The notes below the pieces were generated by a model, which saw only the letters and a list, made by a program, of their open reading frames with translations, was not told the origin of the DNA and did no database searches. From JAJFFW01 sp965263375 (lineage in GTDB: Bacteria; Pseudomonadota; Alphaproteobacteria; Caulobacterales; Parvularculaceae), in assembly GCA_965263375.1 (NCBI GenBank), contig OZ253669.1, positions 2,604,001 to 2,668,000 on the forward strand: a stretch of 64,000 bases of DNA, read 5' to 3'. The position numbers were made by a program, and so were the translations under genes. How positions within the stretch are numbered: position 1 is the stretch's first letter; each line of letters opens with the position of its first letter. Below are positions 17,235-26,721 of the stretch, in pieces.

Positions 17235-19103
17235 GTGCTAGAACTTGCCGCCAATGCCCCTTGGCATATGTGGATGACCTTCGCTGTGATTTTCATAGCG
17301 ATCTTGGGCTATACCCTTGAGCGTTTCACCTTGGAATTGGTTTCCGCGGGCGCGCTATTGGCGCTGCTTTTTGTTTTTCACCTAGCGCCCCTAACTGATG
17401 AGGAAGGTGCGGTTCTACTGACAACCGAAGGACTGCTTGCAGGCTTCGCCAGCCCCGCCTTATTTTCTATTATTGGTCTACTTATCATCGGCCAAGGAAT
17501 GTTCCAGTCGGGAGCGATGGAACACCCAACCGAATATCTCTTGCGCGCTTATGATAAAAGACCGCGCCGCACCGTTATGATTGTGTTTCTTTTTGTCATG
17601 GTGGTCAGCGCCTTTTTGAACAATACACCAGTTGTGGTGATGTTTATTCCAATTGTTGCGGCAATGGCGGCGCAAAGTAAGATCCCCGCCTCGCGGTTAA
17701 TGATGCCGCTTTCATTCCTGTCCATCTTCGGCGGCATGACAACCAGCATCGGATCGTCAACCAATTTACTTGCGGTTGAGTCCTACCGTAGCCTCGCCCC
17801 AGGCAACGATATTGCCTTCTTTGAGTTAACGCCTATTGGGCTAGTCCTAGCAGGGATTGGCGCGCTCTATCTGTTTACGATTGGCCGACGCCTACTGCCT
17901 CGCCGCAAAAGCCCAGGGGAGAGCGCCGAAGCCGAACGCGAAGGCAAGCAGTTTATCGCGCAATTTGAAATAAACCGCGGACACCCCTTAATCGGTGAAG
18001 GCCCTGTGGCGGGGCTTTTTCCTCAGCTGCCGGAAATCACCGTCCGCATGGTGCAACGTCGTGATGAGGCGATCTTGCCGCCATTTGATGACTTTAAATT
18101 CCGCCGCGGCGACGTTGTCATTATCGCTGCGACACGCCAGGCGCTGACCAATCTTTTAAAGTCAAAGCCAGAAATTCTAGACGGCTTAACCTCTGAAATC
18201 GAACTTGAAGAGATGGAGGGGCGCACCCAGCGTGTGCAACTAACCCTGGTGGAGGCAGTCGTCGCCCCCGGCTCTCGTTTCATAGGCCAATCCATTGCTC
18301 AGATTGGTTTTCACTTCAAAACAAATACTGTCATCCTTGGTATTGAGCGCCGCAGTCGAATGATCCGAACACGCATGAACTCGATCCGTTTGGAAGCAGG
18401 CGATGTGCTGTTGATCTTAGGTGATATCGCCGACATTCGAAATCTGCGCGCAGAACGAAATATCCTTCTGTTAGAACAATCGATGCAAGGCTTACCGGAC
18501 CCGCAAAACGCCCGCGTTGCGGCGCTGATTTTTGCTTGCGTTGTCGGCTCAGCGGCGAGCGGCATACTACCCGTTGCTGTCGCGGCTATTGCCGGCGCCG
18601 CCTTTATGGTGGGCGCAGGCTGCCTCAATATCCGACAAGCGGCGCGCGCAATTGATCGGCGTATTTATCTGCTTATTGGGGCAAGCTTGGCCATGGGCGC
18701 AGCGTTGCAAAAAACAGGCGGGGCGCAGCTTTTAGGCGAAGGCCTTGCGCTGGCGGCCCTGAATTTTGGACCGGTCGTGCTAATATCGCTTTTCTTTATT
18801 ATTTGCGCGGCGCTCACCAATGTGCTGTCAAATAACGCCACCGCCGTTTTATTCACGCCAATCGCTGTCAGCGCGGCGGAACGCGCCGACATTGATCCGC
18901 ATGTGTTGGTTTTAACCATTATTTTTGCGGCAAATTGTTCTTTCGCCACACCAGTCGCCTATCAGACGAATTTGCTTGTCATGACGCCCGGCCACTATAA
19001 ATTCAAAGACTTTTTGGTGGTTGGCGGTCCCCTAATTTTAATAATTTGGGTTGCCTATACGATCATTGCGCCGATTTATTTTTCGTTCTTAGGGTTGATG
19101 TAA
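17235..19103 (+). CDS. SLC13-type anion permease with TrkA-C domains
   Basis: The 622-residue protein has several N-terminal membrane helices, then FLNNTPVVVMFIPIV (about 119-133) and SIGSSTNLLAVES (about 172-184), the characteristic DASS/ArsB-like signatures. A soluble middle part (about 230-415) contains two TrkA-C (RCK_C) modules, with GSRFIGQSIAQIG and LEAGDVLLILGD. The second helical half repeats the pattern with LTNVLSNNATAVLFTPIAV and FAANCSFATPVAYQTN. Such proteins move sulfate, dicarboxylates or other anions with sodium or protons. It starts with GTG after AGATAAGAG; an internal ATG 36 bases on is possible. Nothing nearby fixes the substrate. Confidence 0.88.
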   Translation: MLELAANAPWHMWMTFAVIFIAILGYTLERFTLELVSAGALLALLFVFHLAPLTDEEGAVLLTTEGLLAGFASPALFSIIGLLIIGQGMFQSGAMEHPTEYLLRAYDKRPRRTVMIVFLFVMVVSAFLNNTPVVVMFIPIVAAMAAQSKIPASRLMMPLSFLSIFGGMTTSIGSSTNLLAVESYRSLAPGNDIAFFELTPIGLVLAGIGALYLFTIGRRLLPRRKSPGESAEAEREGKQFIAQFEINRGHPLIGEGPVAGLFPQLPEITVRMVQRRDEAILPPFDDFKFRRGDVVIIAATRQALTNLLKSKPEILDGLTSEIELEEMEGRTQRVQLTLVEAVVAPGSRFIGQSIAQIGFHFKTNTVILGIERRSRMIRTRMNSIRLEAGDVLLILGDIADIRNLRAERNILLLEQSMQGLPDPQNARVAALIFACVVGSAASGILPVAVAAIAGAAFMVGAGCLNIRQAARAIDRRIYLLIGASLAMGAALQKTGGAQLLGEGLALAALNFGPVVLISLFFIICAALTNVLSNNATAVLFTPIAVSAAERADIDPHVLVLTIIFAANCSFATPVAYQTNLLVMTPGHYKFKDFLVVGGPLILIIWVAYTIIAPIYFSFLGLM

Positions 19104-19172
19104 CACATGACGAAGTTTGCCCATTGCCGATCAGTACATCGCTCGTTAGTGTTATGGGCTTAAGGTGGATTT

Positions 19173-19925
19173 ATGCGTAACGAAGATATCAAACGGCGGC
19201 TTGGCTTAGAAGGCGGCGATTATTATGTCACGGCCCCGGCCCCGTGCCCTTACATAAAGGGCGCTAAAGAGCGTAAGATCTTCTCCTATCTCGGCGGCGC
19301 TTCGGCAACGCTGATCAACTCCGTCTTAACACAGCGTGGTTTTCGTCGTTCGCAGAATATTATCTATGTTCCCGCCTGCGAAACCTGTCAGGCCTGCGTG
19401 CCGGTCCGCATTGTTGTTGATGATTTTAAAAGCACAAAATCACGCCGGCGCGTCCTCAATAAAAATGGGGACCTAATTCGCCGCATCCGCGCGCCTCAAG
19501 CGACATCCGAACAGTTCTCAGTCCTTCGCGGCTATCTCGACACCCGGCACCACGATGGCGGCATGGCCGAAATGACTGTGCTCGATTACGCATCGATGGT
19601 CGAACAAACCGCCGTTGATACTTTTATTGTGGAATATTCACTGCGCAATAAATATGGCGAAGAAACACTTGTTGCTTGTGCGCTCAGCGACCGGCTCAAT
19701 GACGGTTTGTCGATGGTGTATAGCTTTTTTGAGCCAGATTTCGCCGAACGCAGTTTGGGAAGGTATATGATACTTGATCATGTGGCCCTGGCCGCAGAAT
19801 TATCATTACCATATGTGTATCTTGGTTATTGGGTCGCCGGTTCGAGCAAAATGGCATATAAAAAAGATTACGCGCCGCTTGAGCATCTGACCAAGGATGG
19901 CTGGACCATCGTTCAGGACAAATAA
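19173..19925 (+). CDS. bpt: Aspartate/glutamate leucyltransferase (Bpt)
   Basis: The 250-residue protein has the N-terminal PCPYIKGAKERKIFSYLGG, the cysteine-containing CETCQACVPVRI, and the C-terminal YLGYWVAGSSKMAYKKDYAPLE, which define the bacterial arginyl/leucyl-tRNA-protein transferase family. The length and motif wording fit Bpt, which adds leucine to proteins that begin with Asp or Glu and so marks them for ClpS/ClpAP degradation. It is a single gene, 69 bases after the permease, with GGTGG before its ATG. Older annotations call this family arginyltransferase. Confidence 0.92.
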   Translation: MRNEDIKRRLGLEGGDYYVTAPAPCPYIKGAKERKIFSYLGGASATLINSVLTQRGFRRSQNIIYVPACETCQACVPVRIVVDDFKSTKSRRRVLNKNGDLIRRIRAPQATSEQFSVLRGYLDTRHHDGGMAEMTVLDYASMVEQTAVDTFIVEYSLRNKYGEETLVACALSDRLNDGLSMVYSFFEPDFAERSLGRYMILDHVALAAELSLPYVYLGYWVAGSSKMAYKKDYAPLEHLTKDGWTIVQDK

Positions 19926-20085
19926 GCGCGCCCGCGGCTTATCTAACCTTAAAAACAAGATCAGCGTACAATTTCCGCCCAGCGCTCGTTTTTCAATGTA
20001 AAATCCGTTACATCTTCAATCCACGAATGTTCGTGCCTAGTGGCGAGCAAAAATAAACGGATCATACAGTCGGGCGGAAAACTTC

Positions 20086-21222
20086 ATGAAAAGACGGCGT
20101 TTTTTAACCGGTGGCGCGCTAGGCGCTGCGGCACTCGCAACGGGATGTGATTGCGGTGATCATCTCACGATAAATACTGAAGGCGGCGTCCAATCGGGCG
20201 ATGCGCCTAAAGGTGCGCCCCGCAAATTAAAAATGGTCACAACCTGGCCAAAAGATTTTCCTGGCCTTGGTTCTATGGCGGAACGCACAGCCCAGTTTAT
20301 CAACGAGATGAGCGGCGGTTCTTTGCACATTGAAATATATGCGGCAGGTGAATTGGTTCCAGCTTTTGAAGCATTCGACGCTGTTTCTAGCGGCGCGGCG
20401 GACTTATATCACGGCGCCGAGTATTACTGGACCGGAAAAGCACGTGCTTATTCGTTTTTCACCGCTGTCCCTTTTGGAATGACGGCGCAAGAAATAATGG
20501 GGTGGACAGAATTTGGCGGCGGACAGGAGCTTTGGGACAAACTTGCCGCAAGGTTCAATATCAAGCCCTTTGCGGCTGGTAATACTGGCCACCAAATGGG
20601 TGGATGGTTTAAGCGTCCTATTAACTCCTTAGAAGATCTGCGCGGGATGAAAGTCCGCATGCCTGGTATCGGCGGCGAAGTTCTGCGCCGTGTCGGCGCA
20701 TCAGCGGTTACGCTGTCTGGTTCAGAAATCTATCAAGCTCTGCAATCCGGCGCGATCGACGGCACGGAATGGGTCGGCCCATGGAATGACCTGGCCTTTG
20801 GTTTTTATCGTGAAGCGAAGTATTATTATTGGCCCGGCTTTCACGAACCCGGCGCCCAACTTGCAACTGGGGTGAACCTTGATGTCTGGAACACTCTATC
20901 CCCCACCCATCAAGCGATTATCCGCGGCGCTTGTCATCAAGCAAATCATGTCTCAATTGCAGAATATGCGCATTTCAACGGCACAGCCCTTACCCAATTG
21001 TTAGAAAAACACGGCGTTATTCTTAGTCAAATGCCGCAGGATGTAATGGCAGCGCTTGCCGAGGCTTCAAAGGAAGTCCTTAGGGAATTTGAAAATGATG
21101 ACGACGCTTTGAGCCGTGAAATTTTTCAAAGTTATAAACAAGCGCTTGAACGCGCCCAAAACTGGGGCCGTATATCAGAAGAAGCTTATATGGGCGCGCG
21201 GCGCCGATTATTCTCCTTATAA
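20086..21222 (+). CDS. dctP: TRAP transporter substrate-binding lipoprotein (DctP/TakP family)
   Basis: The 378-residue protein starts MKRRRFLTGG with a Tat-like RRRF motif and an LATGC lipobox (Cys21), so it is probably exported folded and anchored as a lipoprotein. The mature part reads TTWPKDFPGLGSMAER, AADLYHGAEYYW and FFTAVPFGMTAQE, as in TakP-type binding proteins for 2-oxo acids. MKVRMPGIGGEVLRRVGA contains the conserved Arg that binds the substrate carboxylate. It captures an organic acid in the periplasm for the DctQM permease. The stop overlaps the dctQ start (TAATG). The substrate may be a 2-oxo acid, which is an inference from family. Confidence 0.92.
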   Translation: MKRRRFLTGGALGAAALATGCDCGDHLTINTEGGVQSGDAPKGAPRKLKMVTTWPKDFPGLGSMAERTAQFINEMSGGSLHIEIYAAGELVPAFEAFDAVSSGAADLYHGAEYYWTGKARAYSFFTAVPFGMTAQEIMGWTEFGGGQELWDKLAARFNIKPFAAGNTGHQMGGWFKRPINSLEDLRGMKVRMPGIGGEVLRRVGASAVTLSGSEIYQALQSGAIDGTEWVGPWNDLAFGFYREAKYYYWPGFHEPGAQLATGVNLDVWNTLSPTHQAIIRGACHQANHVSIAEYAHFNGTALTQLLEKHGVILSQMPQDVMAALAEASKEVLREFENDDDALSREIFQSYKQALERAQNWGRISEEAYMGARRRLFSL

Positions 21223-22025
21223 TGAGCGCGTTTGCTATGACTGATTTTTTTGGACAAATTTGGGTATGGGGCGCAACGACGGTTCTATTCCCAATCCTAT
21301 TTTTACCTGCTGCGGCTTTATTGGCAGGAAGAAGCCCCCATACAGCTCTTCCTTTGTGGGTAGCCCTCGTTTTTGGCTGTGCAGGCGCGATTACGCTCTT
21401 TTGCCACTTGGCCGTTGACCTGAAAGTAACAATCTCCACACAGAGCATGTTAATATGGTCATTCCTTTCGCTATCATCGATAGGGGCGGCTTCTATTCTG
21501 CTTGGCGGCGCAAATAATGCCGCAAATCGCCTCAGCAACGCCTTTGAGAAAGTCAATAAATTTGCAGGCTATGGCATCGCCGGTTTTGCCATCGCCATGG
21601 CGCTTGTCCAGTTTGCACTTGTCATCTTACGGTATATTTTTGGCGTGAATTTTATCTGGCTGCAAGAAAGCGTTACCTATATGCACGCCGCGCTATTTCT
21701 TGTTGCCGCTGGGTACGCCCTTCTGACGAATGATCACGTCCGCGTTGATATTTTTTATCGCAGCGCGCCAGAAAAACAAAAGGCGTGGGTAAACTTCCTG
21801 GGCGCTTATTTCTTTTTGTTTCCATTTACTTTGCTCATCTTGTGGACATCGAGCCCTTATGTCGCAAATGCCTGGCGCGTCGGCGAAGGATCAACCGAGG
21901 CTACGGGCCTGCAAATCGTTTATCTTTTAAAATCATTGATACCTACCTTTGCACTGCTTTTATCACTCGCCGGTTTCACTGCGGCTACCCGCGCCGTTAA
22001 GACACTGAAAGGCGGTGCGTTATGA
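21222..22025 (+). CDS. dctQ: TRAP transporter small permease subunit (DctQ), long form
   Basis: This 267-residue protein carries the DctQ core from about residue 108 (VNKFAGYGIAGFAIAMALVQ, then WLQESVTYMHAALFLVAAGYALLTNDHVRVD). The core has four membrane helices. About 105 extra residues at the N-terminus contain three more hydrophobic segments, which ordinary DctQ proteins lack. Its start overlaps the dctP stop and its end overlaps the dctM start by four bases, so translation is coupled. It pairs with DctM in sodium-driven uptake. Confidence 0.88.
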   Translation: MSAFAMTDFFGQIWVWGATTVLFPILFLPAAALLAGRSPHTALPLWVALVFGCAGAITLFCHLAVDLKVTISTQSMLIWSFLSLSSIGAASILLGGANNAANRLSNAFEKVNKFAGYGIAGFAIAMALVQFALVILRYIFGVNFIWLQESVTYMHAALFLVAAGYALLTNDHVRVDIFYRSAPEKQKAWVNFLGAYFFLFPFTLLILWTSSPYVANAWRVGEGSTEATGLQIVYLLKSLIPTFALLLSLAGFTAATRAVKTLKGGAL

Positions 22026-23641
22026 TCGAAGCCTTTGAAGCTTTTTGCGTTTGTCATCTCGCTGGCTGGCTCGACATCGCTATGGTGGCGACCCTTTGTG
22101 CATTGTTGCTGGCCGGATACCCCGCTGCGTTCAGCTTGGCTGGGGTGGCAATAATTTACGCAATCATTGGTTTTGCTTTTGGCGTTTTTGACCTCAGCTT
22201 TATACGCCCCCTGCCCCAACGAATATTTGGGACGATGGTAAACCCCACCTTGGTCGCGGTGCCCATGTTTATCTTGATGGGCGTGATCTTGGAAAAAGCA
22301 AAGATCGCTGAAGAATTACTGGACGAGATGGCGCGTCTGTTTGGCTCGCTTAGGGGCGGCCTTGGCATCTCCGTCACACTTGTTGGGGCTTTATTGGCCG
22401 CCTCGACTGGCATTGTCGGCGCAACGGTTGTGACGATGGGCCTGCTCAGCCTGCCGACGATGTTACGGCGCGGTTATGATCCCGCTTTTGCTGCGGGCTC
22501 CATCGCCGCGGCCGGTACATTAGGCCAGATTATTCCGCCATCGATTGTTCTTATCTTGCTTGGCGACGTTATCTCAAACGCCTATCAAAAAGCACAGTTA
22601 GAACAAGGCGTGTTTGCACCGGAAACTGTTTCCGTCGGTGATTTATTTGCCGGCGCGCTGATCCCAGGGTTAATGCTGGTCGGGCTTTATCTTCTTTGGC
22701 AGATTATTGTCGCCATTACCCAACCCCATAAGGCCCCCGCCATGCCAGCTGAAGAGCGGACGGTCGGTCACGGCGCCGTTTGGCGCGCCGCCCTGCGCAC
22801 GCTCGCTGCACCGCTTGTCTTGATTATCGCCGTTCTCGGATCAATCCTATTAGGCGTGGCCACGCCAACCGAAGCGGCATCCGTTGGCGCTCTTGGCGCA
22901 CTCCTCATTGCTGGGGCACGGCTTTGTCCGCCTAAAGGAATATTTACGGGCAGACCGGCCGTATACGCCGCCGCTCTTGCTGCGCCTGCTCTTATCGCGC
23001 TTGGCGGCGTTATGGATCTGCGACTTGGGCGAGAGACTACAACTGGGCTTGAGGCGATGGGGATCATTATCGCCTTTGCGCTTTTTGCAATCATCCCCCT
23101 TGGGGTTGGCGCCAGTTTGATCAGGCTCGTCCGTGAAAAGCTATTATTTTCCATCGCGGATCAGACCACCCGCGTGACAACCATGGTCTTCACAATCCTA
23201 ATCGGGGCGACGCTTTTCTCCCTCGTCTTCCGCGGGCTTGGCGGTGATGAAACTGTACGCACCGCGCTTGAGGCGACCCCCGGCGGTGTCTTTGGCGCCA
23301 TGGTTATGGTGATGGTCGTGATGTTCATCCTCGGTTTCTTTTTGGATTTTCTAGAGATTACCCTTGTCGTGGTGCCGCTTGTCGGCCCACCGCTTCTAGC
23401 CATGGGCCTCGACCCCGTCTGGTTAGGGGTTATGATGGCGATTAATCTGCAGACATCATTTTTAACACCGCCCTTTGGATTTGCGCTCTTTTACTTGCGG
23501 GGCGTGGCGCCGGACAGCGTCAAAACCTCTCAGATTTATCAAGGCGCAATTCCCTTTATCGTGATCCAAATGCTCGCACTGAGCTTGATTGCGCTCTTCC
23601 CGGCTTTGGCGACCTGGCTCCCCGGGGTGCTATATAACTGA
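22022..23641 (+). CDS. dctM: TRAP transporter large permease subunit (DctM), long form
   Basis: The 539-residue protein has TMVNPTLVAVPMFILMGVILEKA, GIVGATVVTMGLLSLP, then ASGTLGQIIPPSIVLILLG-like AAGTLGQIIPPSIVLILLG, and near the end INLQTSFLTPPFGFALFYLRG, the signatures of the DctM ion-coupled permease. It is about 100 residues longer than usual, and the extra part after ATPTEAASVGAL (about 285-380) contains additional membrane segments. It is the last gene of dctPQM and ends convergent with the M48 protease gene, nine bases away. Confidence 0.92.
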   Translation: MIEAFEAFCVCHLAGWLDIAMVATLCALLLAGYPAAFSLAGVAIIYAIIGFAFGVFDLSFIRPLPQRIFGTMVNPTLVAVPMFILMGVILEKAKIAEELLDEMARLFGSLRGGLGISVTLVGALLAASTGIVGATVVTMGLLSLPTMLRRGYDPAFAAGSIAAAGTLGQIIPPSIVLILLGDVISNAYQKAQLEQGVFAPETVSVGDLFAGALIPGLMLVGLYLLWQIIVAITQPHKAPAMPAEERTVGHGAVWRAALRTLAAPLVLIIAVLGSILLGVATPTEAASVGALGALLIAGARLCPPKGIFTGRPAVYAAALAAPALIALGGVMDLRLGRETTTGLEAMGIIIAFALFAIIPLGVGASLIRLVREKLLFSIADQTTRVTTMVFTILIGATLFSLVFRGLGGDETVRTALEATPGGVFGAMVMVMVVMFILGFFLDFLEITLVVVPLVGPPLLAMGLDPVWLGVMMAINLQTSFLTPPFGFALFYLRGVAPDSVKTSQIYQGAIPFIVIQMLALSLIALFPALATWLPGVLYN

Positions 23642-23650
23642 TAAGAAGAT

Positions 23651-24619
23651 TTAAGAAGCGCCGCCAGCGAAGGTTTTCAGCGCCTCAATCCTCTTATCGA
23701 TACGCGGGTGGGTCATAAACACGCCCGCAAAGGGCTGGGTATTTTCAACCATCATTTGGCGCACATCCGCTGGCGCTTTAAATTGGCTGTTGCCAGAAAT
23801 TTTTTGCAAGGCGCAGATCATGGCGTCTGGGTTTTTCGTAAGCTCCACAGCGCCTGCATCCGCAAGATATTCGCGTTTTCGCGATAGTGAAAAGCGAATA
23901 ACGATGGCCAGCACATAAGCTATGATGATCATCGCAATCGCAATTAAGATCAGCATGCCCCCGCCGCGGCTGTCGCCTTTGCGCGACCTTGTATGGCCAC
24001 CTACGCGGACGCCTGAATGAAAAAAGCCGCGGAACAAAAGCTCCGCAAAAAAGGAAAAAATTCCCACAAAGATAACCGCAACCACGAGCAAGCGGACATC
24101 TTTATTCATAATGTGTGTCAGCTCGTGGGCGAGGACCGCCTCAATCTCATCAGGCTCAAGGCGGTCAATCAAACCGCGCGTCACGGTGATTGTATAAGTA
24201 CTGTCATCTATGCCGCTCGCGAAAGCGTTTAACGCAGGGGTTTCAATAATATTGAATTTTGGCGTTTGCAGACCGCGGGAGATACACAAATTTTCGAGCA
24301 TATTGTAAAGCTCGGGCGCATCTTTGCGCTTCAGGCTCTTCGCGCCTGACGCAAGGCGTATAATCGATTGATTGGCGTACCATGCTATGCAAAACCAAAC
24401 AAACGCGCCCAAAAAAGCAAATGGCCATATCGCCCCCATTTGTTCAAAAGCAAGAACAAGACCTTCCTGTAAAGCGGGGCTTGGATATGTGTTGAAAGTC
24501 ACACCAATAAGGCAAAGCCCGTAAAGCAAAATCAAGAGCAAAACGGGAAAGCCCGCCAACAGTAAAACGGACTTGAAATTATTATTCCATATGTGGGTTT
24601 GAAGACCAAACGCGCCCAT
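23651..24619 (-). CDS. M48-family membrane metalloprotease (HtpX-like)
   Basis: The 322-residue protein has two N-terminal membrane helices (about 18-40 and 64-84), the zinc motif HELTH (His165, Glu166, His169), two further helices (about 176-196 and 220-245), and the third ligand segment REYLADAGAVELTKNP. This is the HtpX/M48 layout, which degrades misfolded membrane proteins. It closes a three-gene minus-strand operon lemA, racemase, protease, and its start overlaps the racemase stop by one base (TAATG). LemA and M48 genes are often neighbours. No chaperone promoter was seen. Confidence 0.9.
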   Translation of the reverse strand: MGAFGLQTHIWNNNFKSVLLLAGFPVLLLILLYGLCLIGVTFNTYPSPALQEGLVLAFEQMGAIWPFAFLGAFVWFCIAWYANQSIIRLASGAKSLKRKDAPELYNMLENLCISRGLQTPKFNIIETPALNAFASGIDDSTYTITVTRGLIDRLEPDEIEAVLAHELTHIMNKDVRLLVVAVIFVGIFSFFAELLFRGFFHSGVRVGGHTRSRKGDSRGGGMLILIAIAMIIIAYVLAIVIRFSLSRKREYLADAGAVELTKNPDAMICALQKISGNSQFKAPADVRQMMVENTQPFAGVFMTHPRIDKRIEALKTFAGGAS

Positions 24620-25320
24620 TAGGCCAGCTCACCCGCAAACGCAGCGTCAGCAATAGCAGCCGCATGGATACGTGTTGTATCGAACGCTGGAACTTTGGTG
24701 TGAGATTGTTCGATCAGCATACCAATCTCAGTGCATCCGAGTATAACTGCGTCAGTCTCCCCTTCATAGCGGTGAATGATATCAAGATAGTCTTGCCGCG
24801 ATGATTGCCTTACTTCCCCCTTGACCAATTCGTCGAATATCACGCGGCGAACGATTTCCCGTTCTTCCTGATTGGGAATTACAGCCTCTATGCCATATTG
24901 CTCTTTTAGCGTTGGACGATAGAAATGCCCCTCCATCACAAACGGCGTTCCAAGCAATAAAGGTCTTAATACGTTCTGCTTTGCCATCGCTTCACAAAGC
25001 GCATCTAGCAGTGATATGAATTGCGCACTAACCGCGCTTTCGACTTTAGCGCCCGCCAAATTGCACGTATTCGATGCAATCGCGATTACCTGACTGCCAG
25101 CGTTGTCCAGAATGCGCGCGGCTTCAACAATATTTTGACCAAATTCATCCCAATCAGCATTTGTATACAGCCCCACCATTCGTCCAAAATCTAACGAATA
25201 AATAAGTATTTCCGCAGAACGATCACCGCCATAGCGCACATTGGCCGCTTCATTTAAATAGCGATAATATATTGCGGTGCTTTCAGGGCTAACCCCGCCA
25301 ACAAGTCCGATGCGTTTCAT
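24619..25320 (-). CDS. Aspartate/glutamate racemase-family protein
   Basis: The 233-residue protein begins MKRIGLVGGVSPESTAIYY and has IASNTCNLAG (residues 81-90) and VILGCTEIGMLI (Cys196), the two active-site segments of PLP-independent amino-acid racemases. The first segment has Ser83-Asn-Thr rather than the Cys-Asn-Thr of classical glutamate racemase, as in the broad-range YgeA group. It should interconvert L- and D-forms of an acidic amino acid, possibly homoserine, in the cytoplasm. It sits between lemA (24 bases) and the M48 gene (one-base overlap), an unusual position for a racemase. Confidence 0.88.
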   Translation of the reverse strand: MKRIGLVGGVSPESTAIYYRYLNEAANVRYGGDRSAEILIYSLDFGRMVGLYTNADWDEFGQNIVEAARILDNAGSQVIAIASNTCNLAGAKVESAVSAQFISLLDALCEAMAKQNVLRPLLLGTPFVMEGHFYRPTLKEQYGIEAVIPNQEEREIVRRVIFDELVKGEVRQSSRQDYLDIIHRYEGETDAVILGCTEIGMLIEQSHTKVPAFDTTRIHAAAIADAAFAGELA

Positions 25321-25344
25321 GTGACGCCCCGTAATTGGCCTAAA

Positions 25345-25911
25345 CTAAGAGAAAGAAACATCCGGCGCTTGCTCGATCGTTGCTCGACTTGCTTCTGGCA
25401 ATTCAAAGAAATCGCGCTTGGAAAAGCCGCCCATTGGCGCAATGAAATTACCAGGAATTTGTTGGATGATCGTATTAAATTCTTGTACGGCATTGTTAAA
25501 GAAACGCCGGGCCGCTGCGATTTTATTTTCAATATCCGCAAGCTCAGTCTGCAGCGCAAGAAAGTTCTGATTGGCCTTAAGATCAGGATAAGCCTCAGAT
25601 AGCGCAAATAAGCGCCCCAGCGCCGCGCCCAAAACGCCCTCCGCCTGGCCTTGCGCTGCTGGTCCATTCGCAGAAACAGCATTATTGCGCGCTGATATTA
25701 CAGCATCCAGGGTCTCTTTTTCATGCGCAGCGTAACCCTTCACCGTCTCCACCAAATTCGGCACCAAATCATGACGAAGCTTCAATTGCACATCGACATC
25801 CGCGAAGGCCTGGTCTGCACGCTGATTAAGGGCGACCATGCGGTTATAGATCGTAACGACGAAAAAGCCGATGGCGGCCAGAATAGCTAAAAAAATCCAA
25901 AATCCGCTCAT
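25345..25911 (-). CDS. lemA: LemA family protein
   Basis: This 188-residue protein has an N-terminal membrane helix (about 4-23) followed by the LemA helical-bundle signatures YNRMVALNQRADQAFADVDV, LKLRHDLVPNLVETVKGYA, LSEAYPDLKANQNFLALQTEL and IENKIAAARRFFNNAVQEFN. The soluble part is expected outside the cytoplasm. Its function in bacteria is poorly defined. It is the first gene of the lemA-racemase-M48 operon and its GGAAAC site precedes the ATG. Confidence 0.93.
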   Translation of the reverse strand: MSGFWIFLAILAAIGFFVVTIYNRMVALNQRADQAFADVDVQLKLRHDLVPNLVETVKGYAAHEKETLDAVISARNNAVSANGPAAQGQAEGVLGAALGRLFALSEAYPDLKANQNFLALQTELADIENKIAAARRFFNNAVQEFNTIIQQIPGNFIAPMGGFSKRDFFELPEASRATIEQAPDVSFS

Positions 25912-26067
25912 GATTGTTTCCTCTTACATTGAAGGCGTTCATAGAAGGCGTTGCGAAAAGCTGGGCGCAAGGGGGCAAACACCGCCCTATAGACGTTACT
26001 TTACGCCATTAAGCGGTTGAGGTCATTGATTTCTTTTGTGAGCTTAAAATCCAAGCGCACGCCAAAA

Positions 26068-26712
26068 CTAGTCGCCTTCGGTTATACTCTGAACAAAGGG
26101 CGACAGACCCGTCTGACGACGACGGCGCAAACGTTCCGCGGTTAATATCGCAGTCAATTGTGCAAGTGAAACGTCGACATCATGGTTGATGATAACATAA
26201 TCATACTCCGCCCAGTGAGAGATCTCCGCATCAGCCTTGGCCATCCGCTTTTGAACAACATCTTCTGGATCTTGGGCGCGCTTGCGCAAACGCGTCTCCA
26301 GCTCAGCGCGCGATGGTGGCAAAATAAAGACTTTCACCACATCCTCGCCCACCACCTGGTCAAGTTGCTGAGCGCCTTGCCAATCAATATCGAACAAGAC
26401 ATCCGTGCCGTCCTGCAGCACTTCTTCAACTTTAGCCCGCGGCGTACCGTAATAATTCCCAAAAACGCTCGCTGATTCTAAAAATTCGTCCCGCTCGCGC
26501 ATGGCAAGGAACTCTTCTTCAGAGACGAAATAATAATCCTCGCCATGGGTTTCGCTAGATCGGCGCGGACGGGTGGTAGCAGAAACCGACAAGACAACGC
26601 CTGCATCATTTTTAAGCAAGCGGTCCGCTAGGGTCGTTTTTCCAGCGCCAGAAGGGCTGGATAGGATGAACATTAATCCCCGCCGTTTAATTGTCGGTTT
26701 GGACTCACTCAT
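26068..26712 (-). CDS. gmk: Guanylate kinase
   Basis: The 214-residue protein has the P-loop SSPSGAGKTTL at 18-28, the GMP-binding SVSATTRPRRSSETHGEDYYFVS, and IDWQGAQQLDQ, all typical of guanylate kinase. It phosphorylates GMP to GDP with ATP. Length is normal with a short N-terminal extension. It lies nine bases after yicC in the mltG-yicC-gmk minus-strand group. Confidence 0.97.
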   Translation of the reverse strand: MSESKPTIKRRGLMFILSSPSGAGKTTLADRLLKNDAGVVLSVSATTRPRRSSETHGEDYYFVSEEEFLAMRERDEFLESASVFGNYYGTPRAKVEEVLQDGTDVLFDIDWQGAQQLDQVVGEDVVKVFILPPSRAELETRLRKRAQDPEDVVQKRMAKADAEISHWAEYDYVIINHDVDVSLAQLTAILTAERLRRRRQTGLSPFVQSITEGD

Positions 26713-26721
26713 TTGTCCGCC

